Of a DNA stretch of 64,000 bases, positions 1 through 8,179 are shown one piece after another (position 1 is the stretch's first letter; every line of letters begins with the position of its first letter). Position numbers and translations under genes: made by a program. The stretch lies in NCBI GenBank assembly GCA_039180025.1, contig JBCDDZ010000001.1, forward strand, positions 1 to 64,000, in the 5' to 3' direction. The DNA is from Algisphaera sp039180025 (GTDB taxonomy: Bacteria > Planctomycetota > Phycisphaerae > Phycisphaerales > Phycisphaeraceae). The notes under the pieces were generated by a model. It did no database searches. It was not told the origin of the DNA and was given only the letters and a program-made list of their open reading frames with translations.

Positions 1-664
1 CCACCGCCGTGTTATGCGTATACAGCAGCAGCGTCGCGCAGACCACGTACCCCAGCCACGCCGCCCACCGCCCCCGCCCGCCCGGTCCGTCTGCGCCACC
101 GCCGATTTGCCACATCGGCCGCGCCGCCGCGGCCGCGTGACGCATCAGGTAAGACAGCGACAGCAGCACCCCCACCACCAGCAGCGTCATCATCACGTAC
201 GCGCGCGCGTCGCGTCCGTGGTGGATCTGTTCCACGCTCAGCGCCGACAACGCCGCCGCGATCAGCCCCGTCCGCCGCCGCGTCGCCGCCGGCGCGATCC
301 CCGCCGCGAAGCTGTACGTCAGCGCGACGACCGCCACCCCGCACGCCGCCGAGAACGACCGCAGCGCCGCTTCCGATTCTCCAAACACCCGCCAGAAGTG
401 CTGCACCGTGTAGAACAACGGCGGGTTGGTCTCCTTGACCGCCTCGGGCCCCCACAACACGCCCAGCGGCTTGTTCGCGAAACGCACGGTCGCCCCCTCG
501 TCGCCCCACAACGGCAGCGCCCCGAGCCGATAAAAACGCACGGCCGCCGCCGCGGATATCACCAGCCCCAGCGTGCACCACGCCACCACCCGGCGCTCGA
601 ACCACGAGCCCCCGCCTGCAAGCCCGCCTGCCGATACCGCGTCCGCCGTCTGCGTCTGTTCCAT
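1..664 (-). CDS. GT39/ArnT-like membrane glycosyltransferase, C-terminus beyond window
   Basis: This reading frame opens at an ATG at 664 and runs without a stop to the window edge, so about 221 N-terminal residues are visible. After a short polar head there is a membrane segment (about residues 26-42). A catalytic-loop signature follows: LPLWGDEG, then KETNPPLFYTVQHFW and ESEAALRSFSA, the arrangement seen in PMT_2/ArnT-type GT-C transferases, where an Asp in the first luminal loop is catalytic. Further hydrophobic segments follow. Such enzymes move a sugar from a polyprenyl-phosphate carrier on the outer face of the inner membrane. It starts 52 bp after the stop of the upstream dolichol-phosphate-sugar synthase-like gene on the same strand, which would supply the carrier-linked donor. 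Family call is good; donor and acceptor are unknown. Confidence 0.8.
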   Translation of the reverse strand, partial: MEQTQTADAVSAGGLAGGGSWFERRVVAWCTLGLVISAAAAVRFYRLGALPLWGDEGATVRFANKPLGVLWGPEAVKETNPPLFYTVQHFWRVFGESEAALRSFSAACGVAVVALTYSFAAGIAPAATRRRTGLIAAALSALSVEQIHHGRDARAYVMMTLLVVGVLLSLSYLMRHAAAAARPMWQIGGGADGPGGRGRWAAWLGYVVCATLLLYTHNTAV

Positions 665-716
665 CGTCAACACCCTCTGCTTTGAAATCCCGGTCGCCGC
701 CGACCTCCGCCCCGAC

Positions 717-1961
717 TCAGCCCTCGGACCCGACCGCCAGTTCCGTCGCCGGCGGGGCCGCCTTGTACTGCCGGGTCTTGAATACGTAAAACCGGTTGCC
801 CAGAAAATTAAACATCATGCCCACCGCGATCCCCGCCAACGCCGCGAGCTGGAGCCCGAACCGCACCTCGCTCAGCAGCGTCCGCAGCAGCGCGACCGCC
901 ACCACGTAGTTCACCACCGCCGCGATCGCGGTGACCGTGAAGTACCCCGCCATCTGTTTCCACATGTTCCCCCGCCGCGCGTAGCTGAACGTGAACCGGC
1001 GGTTGAAGCCGAAGTTAGTCAGCACGCTGACCACCAGCCCGCCGCTGAGCGCCAACAGGTCGCTCGCCCCCATCAGCGACAGCACCGTCAGCGTCACGAG
1101 GTTGACCACCACCCCCGATGCCCCGACCACCAAGAACTGCAGCAGCTCCATCGCGGTCTTGAACTTGAACATGTACAAGCGGCGCAGGTGCTGGATGTAG
1201 AGCAGCTGTTGCCGGAAGCTCAGCTTGCTCTCGCCGAGCACCCGGTCGGTGAAGTGGATCGGCACCTCGCCCACGTTCTCGACCCCGCACTTGACGATCA
1301 GCTCGAGGGCCACCTTGTATCCCACGGGGTTCAGGTCCCGCGCTTGATCGAAATCCGCCTTGCGCATCGCGAAAAAGCCGGCCATCGGGTCCTTCGCGTC
1401 CGTCAACGGCCGGGCCATCCACGTCGCCACCCGGCTGTTCAGCCACCGGAAAAACCCCCAGTCGTCGTCCGTCGAACCCCCCGGTACGTACCGCGACCCG
1501 ATCGCGAACTGCATCCCCGACTCCAGGGCCAGCACCAGGTTCGGGATCCGCTCTGGGGGGTGGCTCAGGTCGCAGTCCATGCACACCACCACCGGGTGCG
1601 CCGCCGTCCGCAGCCCGTCGATCACCGATTGACTCAGGCCCGGGTCCGACCGGCGGACCACCATCCGCACCCAGTCCAGCCCACACGCTTCGACCGCCTC
1701 CACGCTCCCGTCCCCGCTGTCGTCGTCCATGAACAGCAGCTCGAACTCCGCGTCGTGCGCCGCCCGCACCGCCGCCACCCGCTCGATCAGGCCCGGGATG
1801 TTTTCCACCTCCCGGAACGTCGGCACCACGATCGACACCGGCGTGTTGAGCCGGATGCTCGCCAGCGATGGGCGCACGCCGCCCTCGGCGTGTCCCACCT
1901 GCGTGTCCACACCCCGGCCTCCCGCCACCCGCTCAACCCGTGGTTCCTGCTCAATAATCAC
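717..1961 (-). CDS. GT2 polyprenyl-phosphate sugar synthase with C-terminal GtrA domain
   Basis: The 414-residue protein starts at GTG 1961. An N-terminal GT2 domain (about 40-265) shows VSIVVPTFREVENIPG, then DDDSGDGS and a DxD-type VVCMDCDLSHPPERIP. The stretch ending LGESKLSFRQQL is typical of dolichol-phosphate mannosyltransferase (DPM1-like) enzymes. A GtrA-like domain (about 275-395) follows with four hydrophobic helices, beginning LLQFLVVGASGVVVNL. Known members charge polyprenyl phosphate with mannose or glucose on the cytoplasmic face, and GtrA is thought to help flip the product. The next gene on the strand is a GT-C transferase that could use this donor. An internal ATG would shorten the head slightly, because the first 40 residues are poorly conserved. 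Confidence 0.88.
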   Translation of the reverse strand: MIIEQEPRVERVAGGRGVDTQVGHAEGGVRPSLASIRLNTPVSIVVPTFREVENIPGLIERVAAVRAAHDAEFELLFMDDDSGDGSVEAVEACGLDWVRMVVRRSDPGLSQSVIDGLRTAAHPVVVCMDCDLSHPPERIPNLVLALESGMQFAIGSRYVPGGSTDDDWGFFRWLNSRVATWMARPLTDAKDPMAGFFAMRKADFDQARDLNPVGYKVALELIVKCGVENVGEVPIHFTDRVLGESKLSFRQQLLYIQHLRRLYMFKFKTAMELLQFLVVGASGVVVNLVTLTVLSLMGASDLLALSGGLVVSVLTNFGFNRRFTFSYARRGNMWKQMAGYFTVTAIAAVVNYVVAVALLRTLLSEVRFGLQLAALAGIAVGMMFNFLGNRFYVFKTRQYKAAPPATELAVGSEG

Positions 1962-2276
1962 TACAGTTTATCGGAGAACCCCCGGAATCCCTTTAACCCG
2001 CCGCCCGCAGGGCCGATCCGGCCCACTTCAGGTAGCCGGGGTCATGGGTGGCCAGACCGGGGGTGGCCGGACAGAAGGCGACGCCACCGGGTAAGACCCG
2101 CCGCTACCTATGATTTCGCCGCCCCGGCGGCGCGCCGGCGGCGCATTGCCCCTGCCCCCCGCGCTCCGCTAAGGTGTGGGGCTCAAATCCATAGTGGACT
2201 CCCGCCACCGGTCCACCGATGAACCCTACGCGAACGCCGTCCCCGCCCGTTTACCCCCTACCCAAGGCCCGCCGAC
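1962..2276. other. divergent intergenic region upstream of cysD
   Basis: This stretch lies between the divergent glycosyltransferase and cysD and should carry both promoters. No tRNA, open gene or clear riboswitch is visible. The part before cysD is very C-rich and lacks a purine-rich ribosome binding site before the GTG at 2277. Confidence 0.4.
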
Positions 2277-3188
2277 GTGGACCCCCAACAGCTGACCCAC
2301 CTCAAACAACTCGAAGCCGAGAGCATCCACATCATCCGCGAGGTCGTCGCCGAGTTCGACAACCCCGTGATGCTCTTTTCCATCGGCAAAGACTCCTGCG
2401 TCATGCTCCACCTCGCGCGCAAAGCCTTCCACCCCGCCAAGCCCCCCTTCCCGCTGCTCCAGATCGACACGACCTGGAACTTCCAGTCCATGTACACCTT
2501 CCGCGACGAGTACATCGTCGGCGAGCTCGGCATGGAATGCCTGGTCCACATCAACCAAGATGGCGTCGAGCGCGGCGTCGACCCCTTCAAAGACGGCAGC
2601 AAGGTCTTCACCGACGTGATGAACCTCGGCGCCCTCCGCCAGGCGCTCGGCAAGTACGACTTCGACGCCGCGTTCGGCGGCGGCCGACGCGACGAAGAAA
2701 AGTCCCGCGCTAAAGAACGCGTCTACTCCTTCCGCGACGCCAACCACCAGTGGGACCCGAAAAACCAGCGCCCCGAGCTCTGGAACGTCTACAACGCCAA
2801 CGTCCACAAGGGCGAACAGATCCGGGCCTTCCCCCTGTCCAACTGGACCGAGCTCGACATCTGGCAGTACATCCACCTCGAAGGCATCAAGCTCGTCCCG
2901 GCGTATTTCGCCCAGGAGCGCGAGGTCGTCGAATTCGAAGGCAACCTCATCGCCGTCGACGACGACCGCATGCCCCCGGAATTACGCAAGACCGCGACTA
3001 AACAATGGGTGCGCTTCCGTACCCTCGGCGACTACCCCCTGTCGGGCGCTACCCGCAGCGAAGCCGTCGACCTGCCCAAGATCATCCAGGAAATGCTCCT
3101 GGCCACCCGCAGCGAACGCGAAGGACGGACGGTCGATAAAGACCCCGGGGCCGGCATGGAAGAGAAGAAGAAGCAAGGTTATTACTGA
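2277..3188 (+). CDS. cysD: sulfate adenylyltransferase subunit 2
   Basis: CysD is the small catalytic subunit of bacterial ATP sulfurylase. It makes adenosine phosphosulfate (APS) from ATP and sulfate, driven by the GTPase CysN. The 303-residue length is normal. Visible hallmarks are the PP-loop SIGKDSC (about residues 36-42), LLQIDTTWNF, AFGGGRRDEEKSRAKER, LSNWTELDIWQYI and the C-terminal TLGDYPLSGA. The start is GTG 2277; homology begins within a few residues at LTHLKQLEAESIHIIREV, so little can be missing. Normally cysN follows directly, but here a four-helix-bundle gene framed by inverted repeats sits between them. Confidence 0.95.
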   Translation: MDPQQLTHLKQLEAESIHIIREVVAEFDNPVMLFSIGKDSCVMLHLARKAFHPAKPPFPLLQIDTTWNFQSMYTFRDEYIVGELGMECLVHINQDGVERGVDPFKDGSKVFTDVMNLGALRQALGKYDFDAAFGGGRRDEEKSRAKERVYSFRDANHQWDPKNQRPELWNVYNANVHKGEQIRAFPLSNWTELDIWQYIHLEGIKLVPAYFAQEREVVEFEGNLIAVDDDRMPPELRKTATKQWVRFRTLGDYPLSGATRSEAVDLPKIIQEMLLATRSEREGRTVDKDPGAGMEEKKKQGYY

Positions 3189-3194
3189 CCAGCC

Positions 3195-3221
3195 GCTAGC
3201 CTTTAGCCGTTGGCCGTTAGC
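3195..3221. repeat. left arm of 27-bp inverted repeat around the four-helix-bundle gene
   Basis: This 27-bp arm is matched at 25 of 27 positions by the reverse complement of 3621-3647. It contains TAGCCTTTAGCCGT followed by GGCCGTTAGC. It begins 7 bp after the cysD stop codon and ends 15 bp before the ATG of the inserted gene. In mRNA the two arms could pair and put the whole small gene in a loop. Confidence 0.85.
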
Positions 3222-3236
3222 CCTACGGGTGGGACG

Positions 3237-3605
3237 ATGGAAAGCAAGGGATACCGCGATCTCAAGGTGTGGCAGCGGGCGATGGAGCTCGCCGAGGAGA
3301 TTTACCGCTTGACCGACACGATGCCAGACACCGAACGTTACGGGCTGATTTCACAGATGCAGCGTTCCGCGGTTTCCATCGCCTCCAACATCGCCGAAGG
3401 CCACAGCCGCAGCCACGAGGGCGATTTCTTAAAACACCTGTCCTACGCCCGCGGCTCGCTCTCCGAACTCGAAACCCAGCTCACCTTGGCGGTCCGCGTC
3501 AACCGCCTGCACCGCGAAGAGGCCGTCTCGGCCTGGGCCTGGGACCTATCCCAGGAAGTCGGCAAAATGCTAACCGCCCTGATGCGCAACACCGGACGTT
3601 CGTAA
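3237..3605 (+). CDS. four-helix bundle protein (23S rRNA intervening-sequence family)
   Basis: The ATG at 3237 gives 122 residues. The hallmarks are YRDLKVWQRAMELAEEIYRL near the N-terminus, then LISQMQRSAVSIASNIAEG and LKHLSYARGSLSELETQL, the family pattern first known from proteins encoded in 23S rRNA intervening sequences of Leptospira and Coxiella (TIGR02436 type). They are small helical, probably pentameric proteins whose function is not settled; relatives (Avd) act in diversity-generating retroelements. A longer frame from 3210 would begin inside the flanking repeat, so it was not used. The gene interrupts the cysD-cysN pair and is framed by a near-perfect inverted repeat, as intervening sequences are. 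The family call is firm; mobility is inferred. Confidence 0.9.
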   Translation: MESKGYRDLKVWQRAMELAEEIYRLTDTMPDTERYGLISQMQRSAVSIASNIAEGHSRSHEGDFLKHLSYARGSLSELETQLTLAVRVNRLHREEAVSAWAWDLSQEVGKMLTALMRNTGRS

Positions 3606-3620
3606 CCTAGAAGATCCCCC

Positions 3621-3647
3621 GCTAACGGCCCACGGCTAAAGGCTAAC
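3621..3647. repeat. right arm of 27-bp inverted repeat around the four-helix-bundle gene
   Basis: This is the reverse complement of 3195-3221 with two mismatches. It ends 6 bp before the cysN ATG at 3654, so it occupies the place where the cysN ribosome binding site would be. A stem formed by both arms could affect cysN translation. Confidence 0.85.
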
Positions 3648-3653
3648 GGCTCC

Positions 3654-5582
3654 ATGAGTCACCAAAGCGAATTAATAGCAACCGACATCGACGCCTACCT
3701 CAAGCAGCACGAGGAGAAGGAGCTCATGCGCTTCCTCACCTGTGGCAGCGTCGACGACGGCAAGTCCACCCTCATCGGCCGGCTGCTCTACGACTCCAAG
3801 ATGGTCTACGAAGACCAGCTCGCGTCGCTCGAAGTCGATTCCAAGAAGTTCGGCACGACCGGCGGAGACTTCGACCCGGCCCTCCTCACCGACGGACTCA
3901 AAGCCGAGCGCGAGCAGGGCATCACCATCGACGTGGCCTACCGCTACTTCTCGACCGCCAAACGTAAATTCATCATCGCCGACACCCCCGGCCACGAACA
4001 ATACACCCGCAACATGGCCACCGGTGCGTCCACCGCCGACCTCGCCATCATCCTCATCGACGCCCGCCACGGCGTGCAGACCCAGACCCGCCGCCACTCG
4101 TTCATCGCCTCGCTCTTGGGCATTAAGCACGTCGTCGTCGCCGTCAACAAGATGGACCTCGTGGACTTCTCCGAGAACCGCTTCAACGAGATCAAAAAAG
4201 AGTACGCCGCCTTCGCCGCCAAGCTCGAGCTCCCCGACATCCGCTTCGTGCCCATGTCCGCCCTCAACGGCGACAACGTCGTGAACCCATCCAAGCACAC
4301 CCCCTGGTACGACGGGGGGCCGCTCATGCACCTCCTCGAAACGGTCTACATCGGCAGCGACCGCAACCTGATCGACCTCCGCCTGCCGGTCCAGCTCGTC
4401 AACCGGCCGCACCTGAATTTCCGTGGCTTCGCCGGCACCCTCGCCTCGGGTGTCGTCCGCGTGGGCGATGAAGTCATGGCCCTGCCGTCCCGCAAGACCT
4501 CCCGCGTCAAGTCCATCGTCACCTTCGACGGCGAGGTCGACCGGGCCTTCGCGCCGATGGCCCCGACCGTCACCCTCGAAGACGAGATCGACGTCAGCCG
4601 CGGCGACATGCTCGTCCATCCCAACAACCAGCCGCAGGTCGGCCAAGCCTTCGAGGCCATGGTCGTCTGGATGAGCGAAGAGCCGCTCACGCCCAGCAAG
4701 CAGTACCTGCTCAAGCAGACCACCCGGCAGACCCCCGGCATCGTCAGCGATATCCGCTACCGGATAGACGTGAACACCCTGCATAAGCACGACGAGGCCG
4801 ACCACTTGGCCCTCAACGAGATCGGCCGGGTCGTCGTCGAACTCGCCCGCCCCATCGCCTTCGACCCGTACACCAAGAACCGCGGCACCGGCGGGTTCAT
4901 CGTCATCGACCGGCTGACCCACAACACCGTCGGGGCCGGCATGATCCTCGACCGCTCGGCCACCGCCGAGCAGGCCGCCCGCGACCGCCTCGCCCAGTCC
5001 CTCGCCACCGACGCCCGCCAGCACCAATCGCTGATCACCAAAAACGAACGCGCCGCCCGCCTCAAGCAGCGGCCCGCCACCGTCTGGATCACCGGGCTCA
5101 CCGGCTCGGGCAAGTCACCCGTCGCGTACGCCTTGGAACGCCGACTCTTCGACGAGGGCTACACCCCGCTGGCCCTCGACGGGCGGACCGCACGCCTCGG
5201 CCTGTCCTCGGACCTGACCTTCTCCGACGCCGACCGCGCCGAGAACCTCCGCCGCGCCGCCCAGGTTGCCCGCACCGCGAACGCCGCCGGCCTCTTGGCG
5301 ATCTGTGCTTTCCTCTCGCCTTCCGCCGAAGACCGCGCCGCGGCGCAGTCCATCGTCGGCCCAGACCGATTCTTCGAGATCTTCACCGACGCCCCGCCGG
5401 AAGTCTGTCAAAAGCGTGCCCAGGCCGAGGGCTCCAACATGGCCGCCTTCAGCGATATGGCCGCGCCCTACCAGCCCCCGGCATCGCCGGCCTTACGCTT
5501 GGCCACGAATAACCTGTCCATCGACGACTGCGTCGAACAGATCATGGACCTGCTCCGCGCGAAGAAAATAATCGCCAAGTAG
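3654..5582 (+). CDS. cysNC: sulfate adenylyltransferase GTPase subunit fused to degenerate APS kinase-like domain
   Basis: The 642-residue protein has two parts. Residues 20-450 are an EF-Tu-like GTPase: G1 GSVDDGKST (about 31-39), G2 region REQGITIDVAYRYF, G3 DTPGHEQ and G4 NKMD, then two beta-barrel domains. This is CysN, which couples GTP hydrolysis to APS synthesis by CysD. From about 475 there is an APS kinase-like domain starting WITGLTGSGKS. Its Walker A fold survives, but the usual Thr after GKS is Pro, the DGDxxR motif reads DGRTAR, and the conserved FISPxxxxR and GLYKKARxGE stretches are altered or missing. ATP sulfurylase activity is likely; kinase activity is doubtful. The gene follows the four-helix-bundle insert by 48 bp. 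Confidence 0.92.
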   Translation: MSHQSELIATDIDAYLKQHEEKELMRFLTCGSVDDGKSTLIGRLLYDSKMVYEDQLASLEVDSKKFGTTGGDFDPALLTDGLKAEREQGITIDVAYRYFSTAKRKFIIADTPGHEQYTRNMATGASTADLAIILIDARHGVQTQTRRHSFIASLLGIKHVVVAVNKMDLVDFSENRFNEIKKEYAAFAAKLELPDIRFVPMSALNGDNVVNPSKHTPWYDGGPLMHLLETVYIGSDRNLIDLRLPVQLVNRPHLNFRGFAGTLASGVVRVGDEVMALPSRKTSRVKSIVTFDGEVDRAFAPMAPTVTLEDEIDVSRGDMLVHPNNQPQVGQAFEAMVVWMSEEPLTPSKQYLLKQTTRQTPGIVSDIRYRIDVNTLHKHDEADHLALNEIGRVVVELARPIAFDPYTKNRGTGGFIVIDRLTHNTVGAGMILDRSATAEQAARDRLAQSLATDARQHQSLITKNERAARLKQRPATVWITGLTGSGKSPVAYALERRLFDEGYTPLALDGRTARLGLSSDLTFSDADRAENLRRAAQVARTANAAGLLAICAFLSPSAEDRAAAQSIVGPDRFFEIFTDAPPEVCQKRAQAEGSNMAAFSDMAAPYQPPASPALRLATNNLSIDDCVEQIMDLLRAKKIIAK

Positions 5583-5773
5583 CCGCGCCGCGTGCATCAA
5601 CCGGCCGCGGCCCGCTTCCCGGATTCGAGATCGCTCGGCTCGACCGCCCGTCTACAACGCACAGACCGATACGACCCGGTTCGAGCCGAGGTCACCGCCC
5701 GGCCGGCCGAGTCAGCCCCGGGCGACTGGGTCGGATATCGGATAACCCCCAAACGGAACGACGAGACCAAGCG

Positions 5774-6124
5774 TCAGTTCTTTTCGGTTTTTTTAGCCGA
5801 GGGAGATGGCTCGGCTTTTTTCGACGGGGTCGACGCGGATGCACCGGCCGTTTTGGTATCTTTGCTTTTCGAGTCCGCCGATTTCGAGTCCGACTTCTTT
5901 TCCGCGGGTTTGTCGGCCTTCGCGTCTTTCTGGTAGCTGTCCGAGCGGTAGTCGGTTTCGTAGAATCCGCCGCCCTTGAAGATGACCCCCGCCCCGGTGC
6001 CGATGAGTCGGCGGAGTTTGAGCCTGCCGCATTCCGGGCATTTTTTGATGACCTTCGCGGTCATGCTCTGGAACGCCTCGAAGCTGTGGCCGCAGGCGTC
6101 GCAAACATAGTCGTAAGTCGGCAT
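5774..6124 (-). CDS. FmdB-family zinc ribbon protein
   Basis: The 116-residue protein begins MPTYDYVCDACGHSFEAFQS and continues KKCPECGRLKLRRLIGTG, giving two CxxC pairs for one zinc ion, the FmdB/CxxC_CXXC_SSSS zinc ribbon. The typical GAGVIFKGGGFYETDY motif follows. The C-terminal 45 residues are low-complexity Lys/Ser/Asp/Ala, common in planctomycete members. A good AGGAG lies 7 bp before the ATG at 6124. It is the last gene of the minus-strand chaperone cluster and converges with cysNC. Function in the family is unclear; a regulatory role has been proposed from formamidase and amidase operons. Confidence 0.88.
   Translation of the reverse strand: MPTYDYVCDACGHSFEAFQSMTAKVIKKCPECGRLKLRRLIGTGAGVIFKGGGFYETDYRSDSYQKDAKADKPAEKKSDSKSADSKSKDTKTAGASASTPSKKAEPSPSAKKTEKN
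5795..5821 (+). terminator. probable intrinsic terminator for cysNC
   Basis: A 7-bp stem AGCCGAG/CTCGGCT with an 8-nt loop is followed by a run of T on the plus strand. It lies inside the 3' end of the convergent fmdB-like gene, about 210 bp after the cysNC stop. Confidence 0.45.
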
Positions 6125-6187
6125 CGGGTTCTCCTGTCCGTTGGGCCCGGCGGGCGGGCAGCCGGCTCGGTCAAAGATGCGGGGCGT

Positions 6188-6784
6188 TTACTCGGCCACG
6201 CTGACCTGCGCCGGCCGGACGGGCTGGTTTTTGAGTACGTAGCCCGGCATGAACTGCGCCGCGACGTGGTTCGACGCGATGCCTTCGACCGGCTGACGCA
6301 TGAGCGCCTCGTGCAGGTTGGGGTCGAACTCGTCGCCGGGCTCGACCGTTATTTTTTGCAGACCGAACCCCTCGAGCGCTTGCAGCAACGAGGCCCGAAT
6401 CGATTCGACGCCCTTATGGACATCCGCCGGGCTCGTCACCTCGGGATCGAGTTCGAGCGCCCGGTCGAAGTTGTCGAGCACGCCGACCAGCGACTTGGCG
6501 ACCTTCATCAGGGTTTCCTGCTTCGTGGCGTCGAGGTTCTGTTGCGATCGGCGGACGTAGTTCTGGTAATCCGCGGCGGTCCGCATCAGCTTGGCTTCCA
6601 GTTCGTCGCGTTCGGCCTGGAGCGTGGCGAACCCTTCGTCGAGCACCGCACCGGCGTCGTCCGCCGCGGCCTGCGCGTCGAGTTTGGGTTCTTCACCGTC
6701 CGGTGTTAAATCAAACTCGCTGATGGCTTCGGGGTCGTCCGGGAGGTAGCCGTCGTCTTGGGGAGGGTGTCGTGAATCGTTCAT
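6188..6784 (-). CDS. grpE: nucleotide exchange factor GrpE
   Basis: GrpE releases ADP from DnaK. The 198-residue protein has an acidic disordered head (1-45), a long coiled coil (about 50-110) containing LMRTAADYQNYVRRSQQNLD, and a beta domain with VEPGDEFDPNLHEALMRQP and VAAQFMPGYVLKNQPVRPA, all family hallmarks. It lies 71 bp downstream of dnaJ on the same strand. dnaK itself is not in the window. Confidence 0.95.
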   Translation of the reverse strand: MNDSRHPPQDDGYLPDDPEAISEFDLTPDGEEPKLDAQAAADDAGAVLDEGFATLQAERDELEAKLMRTAADYQNYVRRSQQNLDATKQETLMKVAKSLVGVLDNFDRALELDPEVTSPADVHKGVESIRASLLQALEGFGLQKITVEPGDEFDPNLHEALMRQPVEGIASNHVAAQFMPGYVLKNQPVRPAQVSVAE

Positions 6785-6855
6785 GGTTGGCCCCCTTGCG
6801 GGGTCGAAATGGATCGAGGCGTTTCGTTATGGGGGGTGGTGTCCCGCCGCGAGGC

Positions 6856-7995
6856 CTAGCTCAGGTAGGTCTTGATTTTGTCCCAAAACCCCTTGGTTTC
6901 CGGGAGCACGTCGTGGTTTTCGGTGTCCGCATATTCGCGGAGGAGTTCTTTCTGCTTCGACGAGAGCCGGGTGGGTACTTCGAGCAAGAGCGCGACGATC
7001 AAGTCGCCCCGCCGACCCGTGCGCAGGCTCGGCATGCCCTCACCCCGGACCCGGAACAGTTCGCCGTGCTGCGTGCCGGGCTTGATGGTCAGTTCCGTCT
7101 CGCCGTCGAGCGTCGGGACGCTTACCGTCGCCCCGAGCGCGGCCTGGGTAAAACTGACCGGCATTTTCATAATCAGGTGGTCATCTTCGCGGGTAAACAG
7201 TTCGTGCTCCGCGACCCGGATCACCACGTGCAGGTCGCCGTGCGGGCCCCCGCCGCCGGGCGACAGGCCCGGCTCGCCTTCGCCCGACACCCGGATCGCC
7301 TGGCCGTCCTGGATACCGGCCGGGACCCGGACGGAGAGTTTGCGCTTCTTCCCGACCCGCCCGCTGCCGCGGCAGGTGCCGCATTTCTCGAGGTAGACCT
7401 TACCCACGCCTTTGCAGTTCGGGCAGGTGTTGACCATACGGAACATCCCGCCGAGCCCGGCCTGCTGGACCTGTCCCGCCCCGCCGCACATCGTGCAGGT
7501 CGAGGGTTCTGTCCCCGGCTTCCCGCCGGTTCCATGGCAGGTTCCACAGAGGTCCTGCCGGGTGAATTCGATATCGACCTCGGCCCCGCGGTACGCATCC
7601 TCGAGCGTGATCTCGGTCTGCGTCTCCAGGTCGTAGCCCCGCTGCACACCGCCCGGGCCGCGACGCCCCCCACGCCGTCCGCCCCCGCCGCCGCCGCCGA
7701 AGATGTCCTCAAACATTGAGAAGATGTCGCCCGCATCCATGTGGCTAAAGTCGTGGCCGGCCTGCCCCTTGAGGCCGGCGTGACCGTACCGGTCGTACCG
7801 CTGACGCTTGTCCTGGTCGGACAACACCTCGTAGGCCTCGGCACATTCTTTGAATTTGGCCTCGGCGGTCGTGTCCCCGGGGTTCCGGTCCGGGTGGTAC
7901 TTCATCGCCAGCTTCCGGTACGACCGTTTAATCTGGTCGCCCGACGCGGTGCGTTCGATGCTGAGGATTTCGTAGTAGTCGCGTTGGGTTGCCAT
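6856..7995 (-). CDS. dnaJ: chaperone DnaJ
   Basis: The 379-residue type I Hsp40 has a J domain (1-70) with YRKLAMKYHPDRNPGD carrying the HPD motif that stimulates DnaK. A Gly-rich linker (about 88-108) follows, including a run of seven glycines. Four zinc-binding repeats come next: CGTCHGTG, CTMCGGAG, CPNCKGVG and CGTCRGSG. The C-terminal client-binding domain is complete. The ATG at 7995 is fixed by the conserved YYEILSI start. It sits between groEL1 and grpE on the same strand. Confidence 0.96.
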   Translation of the reverse strand: MATQRDYYEILSIERTASGDQIKRSYRKLAMKYHPDRNPGDTTAEAKFKECAEAYEVLSDQDKRQRYDRYGHAGLKGQAGHDFSHMDAGDIFSMFEDIFGGGGGGGRRGGRRGPGGVQRGYDLETQTEITLEDAYRGAEVDIEFTRQDLCGTCHGTGGKPGTEPSTCTMCGGAGQVQQAGLGGMFRMVNTCPNCKGVGKVYLEKCGTCRGSGRVGKKRKLSVRVPAGIQDGQAIRVSGEGEPGLSPGGGGPHGDLHVVIRVAEHELFTREDDHLIMKMPVSFTQAALGATVSVPTLDGETELTIKPGTQHGELFRVRGEGMPSLRTGRRGDLIVALLLEVPTRLSSKQKELLREYADTENHDVLPETKGFWDKIKTYLS

Positions 7996-8117
7996 GGATC
8001 GGGGTTTGGTTCTTCAACGGCCACGGTGCCGAGATTAAAAACAAACGGGCTTGACGGTCAGACCCAACCCGAGTTCGTCGTCGGACTCAGGGTCCGGCGG
8101 GGCCATGCTGTTTAAAG

Positions 8118-8147
8118 GGAGCCCAGAGACTTTAGCCCCTGGGCTCC
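8118..8147 (-). terminator. stem-loop after groEL1
   Basis: A perfect 9-bp stem GGAGCCCAG/CTGGGCTCC with a 12-nt loop lies between groEL1 and dnaJ. On the minus strand it is followed by CTTTAAA. It could end groEL1 transcripts or act as a processing site; the T tract is short. Confidence 0.5.
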
Positions 8148-8179
8148 GTGTGTGGTGTATCGGTGTCCGTCGACAACGG

